64,000 nt of DNA from Thermoplasmatota archaeon (GTDB lineage: Archaea > Thermoplasmatota > E2 > UBA202 > JdFR-43): assembly GCA_029258955.1 (NCBI GenBank), contig JAPDJT010000006.1, forward strand, positions 1 through 64,000. Direction: 5' to 3'. Positions 16,817-25,477 of this stretch are shown in pieces (within the stretch, counting starts at the first letter, position 1; each line of letters opens with the position of its first letter). The translations under genes and the position numbers were made by a program. Below the pieces are notes generated by a model that was not told the DNA's origin, did no database searches, and worked only from the letters and a program-made list of their open reading frames with translations.

Positions 16817-18865
16817 TTGATTGTGCGAGTTGCATTATTTATAATCTCATTCATTCTATTCCTTCCTGTTGCAGAAAGTTTTGATGTAGCTATTGAATGG
16901 GTAAAGATAGACAAAGAAACAGTATATGACGGAGAGTTAGTTGAGATAAAAGCAAGAGTGGAAAGAATAGAAGGAAATGAATCATTTGCAGTCTCATTTT
17001 ATTATGATGAAATTGATTCTTCCCATTTAATAGGAAGAGTGCACTATGATTCAATTAATTATTATCGGTTGCCATCCATAATTTGGGATACAAAGAATAA
17101 AGTAGGAAAGCATAGAATAATTGTTTGTGTAAAGGATGATAACGAATCAAATAGCATAGCTTATTGCAATGTAACTGTCCGGCCATGTAAAAAAGCAAAT
17201 TTATTGATTTCAGAAGTATATTATCATTGCTATCCACACCGAAATAACGAGTATATTGCAATTTTAAATGCTGGTGATAAAGAGGTAAACTTAGAGGGCT
17301 ATTACATAACTACTCAGCCTTGGAAAAGAATTGATAAACAAAACAAAATTATTTTTCCAAAATATATTCTTAAGCCAGGCGAAAAAATATATATTACTCA
17401 AGATGGAACCTCATTTAAAGAAGATACAGGATTTGATGCAGATTATGAGTATTATAACTGCTCTTCCTTGCCAGATATGAAAAGGGTGGGAAGTTTTATT
17501 TTATCAAATGAAGGTGGTGTTGTTTGTTTGAAAAATAAATACAACCATACTATAGATGTAGTTGTGTATGGCAATGCCTATTTTAATGAAGGATGGAGTG
17601 GAGAATCTGTCCATAATGTTGCTGAAGGAATTGTTTTAAAAAGAAAAGATGCAATTGATACAAATACAAGCAAGGATTGGGAATATAACAGAACATATGT
17701 TATTGGACAATCAGATTTCCCTCCATTTTATGGAGAAGCAACATTTGCAATTGCATTTTGCTCACCAGATTGCTCTTACGATATTGTTGCAAATGAAATA
17801 AAAAATGCTTCTTTTTTGCTAATAAATCTATATCTTTTTACAAATCCTTTCTTGGCAGAAATTTTAAATAAAAGTAATGCAGAAATTAGAATTCTTCTCG
17901 ATGGAAATGTATATGGCGGGATACCGATGGAGGAAAGATATATTGCATACATGCTTAGCAAAAAAGCAGAAATAAGATACATGCTCAATGATGAAGAGAA
18001 TGGAATTTATAAAAGATATAAATATGATCATGCAAAATATGTTGTTTTAGATAATGGGTTCATAATTCATTCAGCAAATTGGGCGAAAAGCGGAATACCA
18101 AAGGATAATACATATGGAAATAGGGAATGGGGAATTGTTGTAAAAAGTGAAAATGGAAGCGAGTTTTTAAAGAAAGTTTTCTATTATGACTGGAATTATA
18201 GAGATTGTGTAGAATATAATGAAACAAGCTTTACACATGGTAAACCACCAGAAGATTTTTCAATAAGCTATTATGTTCCAAAAGGGAATTATAAGCCAAA
18301 ATTTGATGCTTTGAAAATAAACACAACCTTTAATTTTTCAATAATTCTGGCTCCAGATAATGCTGAAGAAGAGATAATCAATTTAATAAAAGAGGCAAAA
18401 GAAGAGATTTTAGTTGAGCAGGCATATATACAACTTGAATGGGAAGGTGGACTAAATCCATTTATAAGAGAGGTATTAAATAGAAATAAAAGTGGCATCA
18501 AAGTTTATGTTATATTGAACAAATATGAATATGGATGGAGTTCAGTAATAAATAAGGGAACAAAAGAGTTTTTAGAAGAAAATGGAATAAAAGTTAAATT
18601 GCATAGCCAATACACCATACACAACAAAGGATTAATTATAGATGGAGAAAAAGTTCTCATTTCTTCCATAAACTGGGGAGAAAATTCAGTTAGGAGAAAT
18701 AGAGAAATAGGAATTGTGGTAGAAGATAAAAACATTGCAAGCTATTTTGAAGATATATTCTGGTATGACTGGAATTATAAGGTAGAGAAGAAAGAAGGAG
18801 GAATAGAAATAATTTATACTCTTATTGCCTTCCTGCTTATAATTCTAAGGAGGAGAATAAAATGA
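16817..18865 (+). CDS. Secreted/membrane-anchored phospholipase D-like protein with lamin-tail domain
   Basis: The 682-residue product has an N-terminal hydrophobic signal (LFIISFILFLPVAESF) and a C-terminal anchor (YTLIAFLLIILRRRIK), so most of it lies outside the cell. After an N-terminal beta domain comes a lamin-tail-like domain (LLISEVYYHCYP ... NEYIAILNAGDKEVNLEGYYI). Two phospholipase D half-sites follow: DHAKYVVLDNGFIIHSANW and IHNKGLIIDGEKVLISSINW, both with the HxK(x)4D pattern. Lamin-tail plus PLD is a combination known in archaea; the substrate may be lipid or extracellular DNA. The start is TTG (16817) or, more likely for a leaderless mRNA, GTG at 16823, about 20 bases after a TATATAG box. 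The stop overlaps the rhomboid start by 4 bases (ATGA). Confidence 0.85.
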   Translation: MIVRVALFIISFILFLPVAESFDVAIEWVKIDKETVYDGELVEIKARVERIEGNESFAVSFYYDEIDSSHLIGRVHYDSINYYRLPSIIWDTKNKVGKHRIIVCVKDDNESNSIAYCNVTVRPCKKANLLISEVYYHCYPHRNNEYIAILNAGDKEVNLEGYYITTQPWKRIDKQNKIIFPKYILKPGEKIYITQDGTSFKEDTGFDADYEYYNCSSLPDMKRVGSFILSNEGGVVCLKNKYNHTIDVVVYGNAYFNEGWSGESVHNVAEGIVLKRKDAIDTNTSKDWEYNRTYVIGQSDFPPFYGEATFAIAFCSPDCSYDIVANEIKNASFLLINLYLFTNPFLAEILNKSNAEIRILLDGNVYGGIPMEERYIAYMLSKKAEIRYMLNDEENGIYKRYKYDHAKYVVLDNGFIIHSANWAKSGIPKDNTYGNREWGIVVKSENGSEFLKKVFYYDWNYRDCVEYNETSFTHGKPPEDFSISYYVPKGNYKPKFDALKINTTFNFSIILAPDNAEEEIINLIKEAKEEILVEQAYIQLEWEGGLNPFIREVLNRNKSGIKVYVILNKYEYGWSSVINKGTKEFLEENGIKVKLHSQYTIHNKGLIIDGEKVLISSINWGENSVRRNREIGIVVEDKNIASYFEDIFWYDWNYKVEKKEGGIEIIYTLIAFLLIILRRRIK

Positions 18866-19722
18866 GCATTGCAAGTTATGCTATTATAGCTATCATTCTC
18901 TTTTTCCTTATTTTAGCAGGGATAAGAAAAATATATCTCTGTTATGCTCTTCTTTTAGCAAACTTTATTATTTTTCTCATAACAACATTTTATCCACCTG
19001 CCTTGGAAGAGCTTGCATTCAACTCATCCTATTTAGGAAGTTATAAAATTTATACCATATTTACAGCAATGTTTTTGCATCTCAATTTCTTACATATAAT
19101 TTTGAATATGATCGGCTTAGTTTTCATAGGGTTACCTTTTGAATATGAAATTGGTAGCAAAAAATTTGCAGTAATATATTTCATCTCAGGCTTTTTTGCA
19201 TCTATAGCCTTTGCATTAGTTGAAAAAGGATATGCTGTTGGAGCATCTGGAGCAATTTTTGGACTGCTTGGCGCATTTGCCTTTATGGAGCCATTTAAAA
19301 AAGTTGTTGTTCCTCTTTTTATGCCGTTCATAATTTTTCTTAGATTGCCTGTTTTGTATGTAGCAATATTTTATGCCAGCATAGAGACAATTTTTGCTTT
19401 TACACCATATTCCACAGATGCAATTGCTCATTCAGCTCATCTTGGAGGATTTGTTGCTGGTGTTTTTCTCGCAGTTATTATGAAAAAAGGAGTTAAGGCT
19501 GAGGAAAAGAGAAAAGAGAAAATTGATTTGGAAGCATTGGAAAAAATGATTAGCACAGAAAAGCAAAGAGAAATTCTGGAAAGAATAAAAAATGAAGAGC
19601 ATGAGGAAATAAGAGAAGCATGGATTTCTTATCTATTGCAACAGATAAAGTGTCCAAAATGCGGAGGGAACTTGGAGTTTAATGGTAAAATAGTTTGTAA
19701 AAAATGCGGTTACAGGAAATGA
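18862..19722 (+). CDS. Rhomboid family intramembrane serine protease with C-terminal zinc ribbon
   Basis: This 286-residue membrane protease has the rhomboid marks in order: HLNFLHIILNMIGL in helix 2, the catalytic serine in GASGAIFG (Ser129) and the catalytic histidine in AHSAHLGGFVAG (His193). About six membrane helices are followed by a charged linker and a C-terminal zinc ribbon (CPKCGGNLEFNGKIVCKKCG). It cleaves transmembrane substrates within the membrane. It is translationally coupled to the PLD/lamin-tail gene upstream, which encodes a C-terminally anchored protein that could be a substrate (inference). Its 3' end overlaps the convergent presenilin-like protease gene by 13 bases. Confidence 0.92.
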   Translation: MSIASYAIIAIILFFLILAGIRKIYLCYALLLANFIIFLITTFYPPALEELAFNSSYLGSYKIYTIFTAMFLHLNFLHIILNMIGLVFIGLPFEYEIGSKKFAVIYFISGFFASIAFALVEKGYAVGASGAIFGLLGAFAFMEPFKKVVVPLFMPFIIFLRLPVLYVAIFYASIETIFAFTPYSTDAIAHSAHLGGFVAGVFLAVIMKKGVKAEEKRKEKIDLEALEKMISTEKQREILERIKNEEHEEIREAWISYLLQQIKCPKCGGNLEFNGKIVCKKCGYRK

Positions 19723-20531
19723 ATAATGATATATCCTGCAATTACACCTGCATTTAAATATGGGAGGCCTGGCTGAGGGCCTTTTGATATCTGGAACATT
19801 AAAATTGAATATCCCACTAATGCCCCTATTAACGTAGCAATGAATCCTGCTATTCCTTTTTCCATATAACTTGCAATTATTAAGATTCCCGGAATAATTA
19901 TGTCTCCAAGCCCCATGTAAATAGCATCCCTTTCTTTTCCAAATTCACTTTTCATATATGAAAAATCTGTTTTCTTCGGAAAAATCATTAAAAGAGGCAA
20001 ATTATCAGAAGTTATAGTTTTAGCAAGCTCAACCATATGTTTTGTTTTGTAAACAGAAATAAAATCGTATACTGCAAGAGCCACAAGGAGGAGAATTATA
20101 TATTTTGTTGCTAAAGAAATGGCAAATATTGCAGAAATTCCTCCTGCCAAAAATATACCAAAAGTGTCTATAACGTACCATTCTGGATGTATAATTAGCA
20201 AAATAAGCATTACAATGGCTGTAATTAAGGCAAGCAAAGAAGCCAAAGTTTCATTTACAAAATAAAAAAATGCTTGGAAAATGGAAATGGAAGCAAGGAA
20301 AAAAGCAATCAAAATTACATATTTAACCAATTTTTCCTTATATTTGGCAATGAGTAAGATGAGCATAGTAAATACAATCAGAACTACAAAAATTTGAACA
20401 ATGTTCATTGGATTATCTGGCTCGGGGAAAGCAGAAAAACCCGCTTCCTTAAAAGGCTCTGCAACAATCATGCCAACCAGTTGGCTTAATATGAAAAGCA
20501 TAGCCATACCAAATGGTGCTACTTTATGCAT
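19710..20531 (-). CDS. Presenilin/signal-peptide-peptidase-like intramembrane aspartyl protease
   Basis: This 273-residue protein has about nine hydrophobic segments. The two catalytic aspartates of the A22 family are visible: LAVYDFISVY (Asp156, YD motif) and YMGLGDIIIPG (Asp210, GxGD motif). A C-terminal PQPGLPYLNAG matches the PAL-containing active-site loop of presenilin, with PGLP for PALP. Archaeal homologues (PSH) are known intramembrane proteases and models for gamma-secretase. It is convergent with the rhomboid gene, so two mechanistically different intramembrane proteases sit end to end. A TTTAAATATG TATA-like box lies upstream (around 20540-20555). Confidence 0.9.
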   Translation of the reverse strand: MHKVAPFGMAMLFILSQLVGMIVAEPFKEAGFSAFPEPDNPMNIVQIFVVLIVFTMLILLIAKYKEKLVKYVILIAFFLASISIFQAFFYFVNETLASLLALITAIVMLILLIIHPEWYVIDTFGIFLAGGISAIFAISLATKYIILLLVALAVYDFISVYKTKHMVELAKTITSDNLPLLMIFPKKTDFSYMKSEFGKERDAIYMGLGDIIIPGILIIASYMEKGIAGFIATLIGALVGYSILMFQISKGPQPGLPYLNAGVIAGYIIIHFL

Positions 20532-20570
20532 AGGTTGTATTTAAATTTACATATTTAAAGGGGTACGCCA

Positions 20571-20710
20571 AAATTAATGAAAGAAATGGTGCCCTTACTG
20601 CATAGAAAGGAATTTACCATGCAGCATCTTCTTTCATTAATTTTTTTATGTAAAGTTGGTAAACAAATGAATTTTATTATGGCACATCTTTTTGAATTAT
20701 AGCCAACGCA
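20571..20710. repeat. Palindromic repeat copies between divergent presenilin-like and acyl-CoA synthetase genes
   Basis: A good inverted repeat is formed by AAATTAATGAAAGAAATGGTGC (20571-20592, given in two parts: AAATTAATGAAAG and AAATGGTGC) and GCAGCATCTTCTTTCATTAATTT near 20621-20643. A second, eroded copy follows at about 20663-20710 (AAATGAATTTTATTATGGCA ... ATTATAGCCAACGCAAC). The 275-base gap contains no gene. Confidence 0.6.
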
Positions 20711-20806
20711 ACTTTTCTATTATCCAGTTTCTTCAATTAAGTTCTTCTGTTGCCGAAACAATTCAACAAGCCTAAATTTTATCAATGCTGAATACATTCA
20801 TTTTCC

Positions 20807-22420
20807 ATGATTGAGAAAACATTAGGGCAAGTTTTGGATGAAACCGCTGAAAAATATCCAGATAATGATGCTTTAGTTTATTTAGATGGACCACGCTATA
20901 CATATAAGGAATTTAGAGAGATTGTAGATAGAGTAGCTAAAGGGCTTATAAAGCTTGGAGTCAAAAAAGGAGACCATGTGGCGGTGTGGGCATATAATGT
21001 GCCAGAATGGGTTATATTGCAGTTTGCAACAGCTAAGGTAGGAGCGGTTTTGGTAACAGTAAATACTTATTATAAATCAGCTGAATTGGAATATTTGCTG
21101 AAGCAATCAGATACAAAATATTTGTTTTTAGTTGAAGGTTTCAAAGATGTAAATTATGTTGAAACTTTGTATAAAGTAATGCCTGAGTTAAAGAAGGAAG
21201 AGAAGCCAAAGAATTTTCCAGAATTCAGAAAAGCAATATTTATTGGAAAAGATAGGTATCCAGGAATGCTAAATTTTCAAGATATAATTGATTTAGGGAA
21301 AGAAGTAAGTGATGAAGAGCTATATAAAATTCAAAATTCATTGGATTGCCATGATGTTGTAAATATGCAGTATACTTCTGGCACAACAGGATTTCCAAAA
21401 GGAGTAATGCTTACTCATTTCAATATCGTTAACAATGCTTACTGGGTAGGACAATATTTAGGGCTAAGTCATAAAGATAGAATGTGCATTCCAGTGCCAT
21501 TTTTCCATTGCTTCGGATGCGTTTTATCAACACTCAACTGCGTTATTTATGGCGCGACAATGGTTCCGATAGAAATTTTTGATGCTGGAAAAGTTTTGCA
21601 AGCTGTTCATAAGGAAAGATGTACAGTTTTGCAAGGAGTGCCAACAATGTTTGTAAGGGAGCTCAACCACCCAGATTTTGATAAGTATGATTTATCTTCG
21701 CTAAGAACAGGAATAATGGCTGGCGCCCCATGCCCTGTTGAAGTGATGAAGCGCGTAATGGAGGATATGCATGCAAAGGAAATGACAATAGCATATGGAC
21801 TGACTGAAGCTTCTCCAGTAATAACAATGACAAAAAGAGATGACCCATTGGAAAAGAGAGTTGAGACAGTTGGAAAGCCAATGCCACACATAGAAGTTAA
21901 AATTGTCGAGCCAGGCACATTAAATGAATTGCCTCCTAACACTCCTGGAGAGTTAATTGCTAAAGGCTATAACATAATGAAAGGATATTATAAAATGCCA
22001 GAAGCTACGGCAAAAACAATAGAAAATGGATGGCTTCATACAAAAGATTTGGCTAAGATGGATGAAGATGGCTACGTGTATATCTTGGGCAGAGTAGATG
22101 ACATGATTATAAGAGGAGGAGAAAATGTTTATCCTCGTGAGATAGAAGAGTTCCTTTATAAACATCCAAAAATAAAGGAAGTGCAAGTTGTAGGTGTGCC
22201 ACATCCAGAGTATGGTGAGGAGGTGGTGGCTTTTATACAGCTAAAGGAAGGAGAAGAAGCAACAGAAGAAGAAATAAAAGAATTCTGTAAACAAAATATA
22301 GCTAGATATAAAGTGCCAAAGTACATCTTCTTTACAAATGAATGGCCAATGACAGCGAGCGGTAAAATACAAAAATTCAAGCTACGCGAGATAGCAAAAG
22401 AAAAATTGGGGAGGAAGTAA
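20807..22420 (+). CDS. Acyl-CoA synthetase (AMP-forming fatty-acid/acid-CoA ligase)
   Basis: This 537-residue adenylate-forming enzyme activates a carboxylic acid with ATP and joins it to CoA. Seen: the P-loop YTSGTTGFPKGVMLTH, AYGLTEASPV (A5 motif), DLAKMDEDGYVYILGRVDDMI (A7-A8) and a C-terminal ASGKIQKFKLRE containing the catalytic lysine (A10). The layout is closest to medium/long-chain acyl-CoA synthetases rather than acetyl-CoA synthetase. It is a single-gene unit between non-coding gaps. It could serve fatty-acid or amino-acid-derived acid breakdown; the side-chain specificity is not readable. Confidence 0.92.
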   Translation: MIEKTLGQVLDETAEKYPDNDALVYLDGPRYTYKEFREIVDRVAKGLIKLGVKKGDHVAVWAYNVPEWVILQFATAKVGAVLVTVNTYYKSAELEYLLKQSDTKYLFLVEGFKDVNYVETLYKVMPELKKEEKPKNFPEFRKAIFIGKDRYPGMLNFQDIIDLGKEVSDEELYKIQNSLDCHDVVNMQYTSGTTGFPKGVMLTHFNIVNNAYWVGQYLGLSHKDRMCIPVPFFHCFGCVLSTLNCVIYGATMVPIEIFDAGKVLQAVHKERCTVLQGVPTMFVRELNHPDFDKYDLSSLRTGIMAGAPCPVEVMKRVMEDMHAKEMTIAYGLTEASPVITMTKRDDPLEKRVETVGKPMPHIEVKIVEPGTLNELPPNTPGELIAKGYNIMKGYYKMPEATAKTIENGWLHTKDLAKMDEDGYVYILGRVDDMIIRGGENVYPREIEEFLYKHPKIKEVQVVGVPHPEYGEEVVAFIQLKEGEEATEEEIKEFCKQNIARYKVPKYIFFTNEWPMTASGKIQKFKLREIAKEKLGRK

Positions 22421-22426
22421 AGGATT

Positions 22427-22452
22427 TAGCCCCTTTTTCTTTAAATTTTTAG
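22427..22452 (+). terminator. T-rich terminator after acyl-CoA synthetase
   Basis: CCCCTTTTTCTTTAAATTTTT follows the stop within 10 bases, fitting archaeal oligo-T termination. There is no stem. Confidence 0.5.
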
Positions 22453-22508
22453 TCAAATTGAAACTCTATGTAAAAATTTTTAAAAGTCTAGGATTATAAA
22501 ATATTCGA

Positions 22509-22724
22509 ATGGGAATTAAATGCGAAATATGCCATCTAAATGATGCACAAGTAAAGGATTATCGCCAAACTGGATTAGTATATAGTAAGTATTGGGTTTG
22601 CCCTAATTGCTTTGTTTTGAATGATGACTGGTTCTTTAAGCTAAAATATGCAAGTGATAGAGAGAAAAGAAAGATAATTTCCGAGATAGTTGAGGGAGAT
22701 TGGAAGGATTATATTATAGGGTGA
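22509..22724 (+). CDS. 71-residue zinc-finger-like protein
   Basis: This small protein begins MGIKCEICHLND and has a second Cys pair in WVCPNCFVLN, so it probably folds around one zinc. The rest is helical and charged. It ends 4 bases before the winged-helix/nuclease-like gene, so the two are probably co-transcribed and may act together. I do not recognise the family. Codon choice here and in the next gene (CGA, CGG, TCC more often) looks a little different from neighbours, a weak hint of transfer. Confidence 0.6.
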   Translation: MGIKCEICHLNDAQVKDYRQTGLVYSKYWVCPNCFVLNDDWFFKLKYASDREKRKIISEIVEGDWKDYIIG

Positions 22725-22728
22725 CTGT

Positions 22729-23511
22729 ATGAGATCTAAAAACATTTCTTGGGAGGAAGCGATCATAAAGGCAGTTGAAGAATGTGGAGGTATAGCAACT
22801 CTCAAAGAATTATATCAAATAGTCCCTCAAATTAGGGAAATTCCACCTCATTTAGATGCTAAACACATTATTAGAGCATATTTACGTAGAATGTCCAGAG
22901 TATCAGGAAAATTGAAAAGAGTTGGGCTCGGGATATACGCACTGCCAGATGTGCAATTGGAAGAAAATTTTTTCGAAAATATACAAAAAGGAAAATCTAG
23001 GGAGGAAATATTTGGAACCATTGAAGAAACTAATATGCATGCCTGTTTAGAAGGGATGTTGCTAGAGTTAGGAAATATATATGGGTATCTTACTTATACT
23101 GCTGATCCTTCCGGGGTGTTCAATGGTAAACCTCTCAAAACATTAGCTACAATAGAGAAATTTCCACATTTTACGGCACCTCCACTATTGAATATTGCCA
23201 AAACAATCGATGTTATATGGTTTAAAAAACGAGCAATGGTAAATATGCCAAAGCTTACTTTTGATATCGAATTAACTACAGATATTACTAAAGCTTTATA
23301 TAGAGCATATCAACTTCGAGACTTTAAAATGTTCTTTTATATAGTGGGTCCAGAAAACAAGAGAAAACAATTTAAAAGACGGATAGAAACGGATCCATAT
23401 CATGAAATTAGAGAACGGGTCTTTTTCCGCTCAACCGACGAAATTTTTTCTTTGTATGAAACTGCTGTAAAACATTTCGAACTAAAAGAAAAAATTATTG
23501 TTGAACCATAA
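22729..23511 (+). CDS. Winged-helix protein with a PD-(D/E)XK nuclease-like domain
   Basis: The 260-residue product has an N-terminal DNA-binding region like HARE/winged-helix domains (AIIKAVEECGGIATLKELYQ ... VSGKLKRVGLGIYAL). A C-terminal domain follows whose pattern HACLEGMLLELG ... TIDVIWFKK ... LTFDIELTTDITKALYRAY resembles restriction-endonuclease-like folds: Glu108, Asp161 and Glu181 with a Thr where Lys is usual. Similar IDVIW ... EVExTT domains occur in archaeal and bacterial restriction or defence proteins. No methylase or helicase gene adjoins. It may be a solitary nuclease, a transcription factor built on a dead nuclease fold, or a defence component. Its partner is probably the zinc-finger gene 4 bases upstream. 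Confidence 0.6.
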   Translation: MRSKNISWEEAIIKAVEECGGIATLKELYQIVPQIREIPPHLDAKHIIRAYLRRMSRVSGKLKRVGLGIYALPDVQLEENFFENIQKGKSREEIFGTIEETNMHACLEGMLLELGNIYGYLTYTADPSGVFNGKPLKTLATIEKFPHFTAPPLLNIAKTIDVIWFKKRAMVNMPKLTFDIELTTDITKALYRAYQLRDFKMFFYIVGPENKRKQFKRRIETDPYHEIRERVFFRSTDEIFSLYETAVKHFELKEKIIVEP

Positions 23512-23553
23512 ATCATCACAAAACCTAAAATATTTCCTTGTATATTCCATAAA

Positions 23554-24258
23554 ATGCCAGCTGTTGAGGTAAAAAATTTAGTTAAAAGATATGGAAAAGT
23601 TGAGGCAGTAAAAGGCGTTTCATTTAGCGTAGAAGAAAATGAAATTTTTGGGTTAATCGGCCCAAATGGAGCTGGAAAAACAACTATTTTACGCATTCTT
23701 GCAACTTTAATCAAAAAAGATGATGGAAAAGTAAAAATTTTTGGATATGAATTGGAAAAGAATGACGATGAAATAAGAAAAATCATAAGTTATTTGCCAG
23801 AAGAAGCTGGCGCCTATAAAAATATGACAGGCTATCAGTATCTTACCTTCATTGCAAAATTTTTTGATGGTAAAGATATGGTGGAAGAAGGAATTAAAAT
23901 TTCAAAATTGGGAAGGAGAATAAATGATAAAATAGAAAATTACAGCAAGGGAATGATAAGAAGATTGTTATTAGCAAGAGCTTTAATGACGAAGCCCAAG
24001 CTTGCCATTTTAGATGAGCCAACTGCTGGCTTAGACGTAATAAATGCTCACGAAATCAGAAATATAATTAAAGAGTTTGCAAAGAAAGGAACTACTTTTT
24101 TAATCTCCTCTCATAACATGCTGGAAGTAGAATATATATGCGATAGAATTGCTTTAATAAATGAAGGGAAAATAATTGAAATAGATACTCCTTCCAACTT
24201 AAAGAAAAAATATGATGCAAAAAACATTGAGGAAGTTTTTGTAAAGGTGGTAAAATGA
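23554..24258 (+). CDS. ABC transporter ATP-binding protein (NatA-like)
   Basis: This 234-residue ATPase has Walker A LIGPNGAGKTTIL, a signature region YSKGMIRRLLLARAL, Walker B LAILDEPTAGLD and switch His in ISSHNMLEVEYICDR. The signature reads YSKGM where LSGGQ is usual, as in many ABC-2 exporter ATPases. It overlaps the permease gene downstream by 4 bases (ATGA). With that permease it resembles NatAB-type sodium or drug exporters; the substrate is unknown. Confidence 0.92.
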   Translation: MPAVEVKNLVKRYGKVEAVKGVSFSVEENEIFGLIGPNGAGKTTILRILATLIKKDDGKVKIFGYELEKNDDEIRKIISYLPEEAGAYKNMTGYQYLTFIAKFFDGKDMVEEGIKISKLGRRINDKIENYSKGMIRRLLLARALMTKPKLAILDEPTAGLDVINAHEIRNIIKEFAKKGTTFLISSHNMLEVEYICDRIALINEGKIIEIDTPSNLKKKYDAKNIEEVFVKVVK

Positions 24259-25472
24259 GTCTAATCAACATTATTAAAAAAGAAGTAAAGGAATTGCTTA
24301 CTCCAGCTACAATTTTGCCCGTCGTTTTAATGTTTATTATATTTACAAGCATGGGAAATTTCTTTGGAGAGGCAAAAGAGAAAGCTCAAGCTATGCCTAA
24401 AATTGGCTTAGCTTGCTATGATAATGGCAGTATAGCCAAAATATTTGTTGAAGCTATAAAGGAAAATTGCGAGATAATTACAAAAAATGAAAGTATAAAG
24501 GAAGTTAAAGAAAAAGGAGGCATCGCTTTAATTAAAATTCCCGCAAATTTTTCCTCCAATATAGAAAATTTTTCTATGGCAAAAATAGAAATTTGCTGGA
24601 TTGTAAAGGAATTAGGCATTAGCAATGCCGTTTCATTAGGAAATTTAAGAAATGTGATTGATGAAGCTAAAGAAGAAGTTATAAATTATGTTTTGAATAA
24701 AGAAGGAATAAATGCTTCTTTTGCTTCCAATCCTTTTGCTTTAGAAGAAAAAACAATTTTTAAGGAAAAAGAAATAAATGTGCCACCATCTTTACTCTTC
24801 CAATTCTTTTCCGCGCAGTCAACAACTATACCAATTATTGTCATGATTATTATTTTAACTTCAGGAGGAATGGTAATTACTTCAATGGGGATGGAAAAAG
24901 AAAATAAGACATTGGAAACATTGCTAACATTACCAATAAAAAGGCGAAGCATAATAGCTGGCAAGATAATTGGCGCCGCCATAGTTGGCTTTATTATAGC
25001 CATTATATATTTAGCTGGCTTTTCCTATTACATGCAATCCTTTTCTACAGAAAAAATTGATTTAGCTTCTTATGGTTTTAAGCTTGGCATTATAGACTAT
25101 TTCATTATAGCTTTATCCTTATTTTCTGCATTGTTGGCTGGCTTGTCAATGTGTATTGTAATAGGAAGCTTTGCCAAAAATTACAAATCAGCTCAAACTT
25201 TAACATTGCCCATCTCCGCTTTAGCAATAATTCCAATGTTTATAATAATGTTCAAAGGGTATGCTTCTTTGCCTTTAGCATTAAAAGCAATAATTTTCGC
25301 CATACCATTTTCTCACCCAATGATGGCAACATCTTTCCTTTTAATGAAAGAATATGGCATTGTGCTGGCAGGAATAGCTTATTCTTTATTTTTCGCTCTA
25401 ATATGCATTGCAATTGCCTCTTACATTTTCAAAACAGATTTATTGCTTATTGGAAGAATAAGAAGAAAATGA
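24255..25472 (+). CDS. ABC-2 family permease (NatB-like)
   Basis: This 405-residue membrane protein has one N-terminal helix (ILPVVLMFIIFTSMG), a ~150-residue external domain and about six C-terminal helices including IPIIVMIIILTSGGMVITS and GLSMCIVIGSF. The segment GMEKENKTLETLLTLPIKRR, between the first two helices of the C-terminal bundle, is typical of NatB-like permeases. It is coupled to the ATPase gene by a 4-base overlap. Its end lies 5 bases before the convergent adenine deaminase gene. Confidence 0.88.
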   Translation: MSLINIIKKEVKELLTPATILPVVLMFIIFTSMGNFFGEAKEKAQAMPKIGLACYDNGSIAKIFVEAIKENCEIITKNESIKEVKEKGGIALIKIPANFSSNIENFSMAKIEICWIVKELGISNAVSLGNLRNVIDEAKEEVINYVLNKEGINASFASNPFALEEKTIFKEKEINVPPSLLFQFFSAQSTTIPIIVMIIILTSGGMVITSMGMEKENKTLETLLTLPIKRRSIIAGKIIGAAIVGFIIAIIYLAGFSYYMQSFSTEKIDLASYGFKLGIIDYFIIALSLFSALLAGLSMCIVIGSFAKNYKSAQTLTLPISALAIIPMFIIMFKGYASLPLALKAIIFAIPFSHPMMATSFLLMKEYGIVLAGIAYSLFFALICIAIASYIFKTDLLLIGRIRRK

Positions 25473-25477
25473 ATTTT

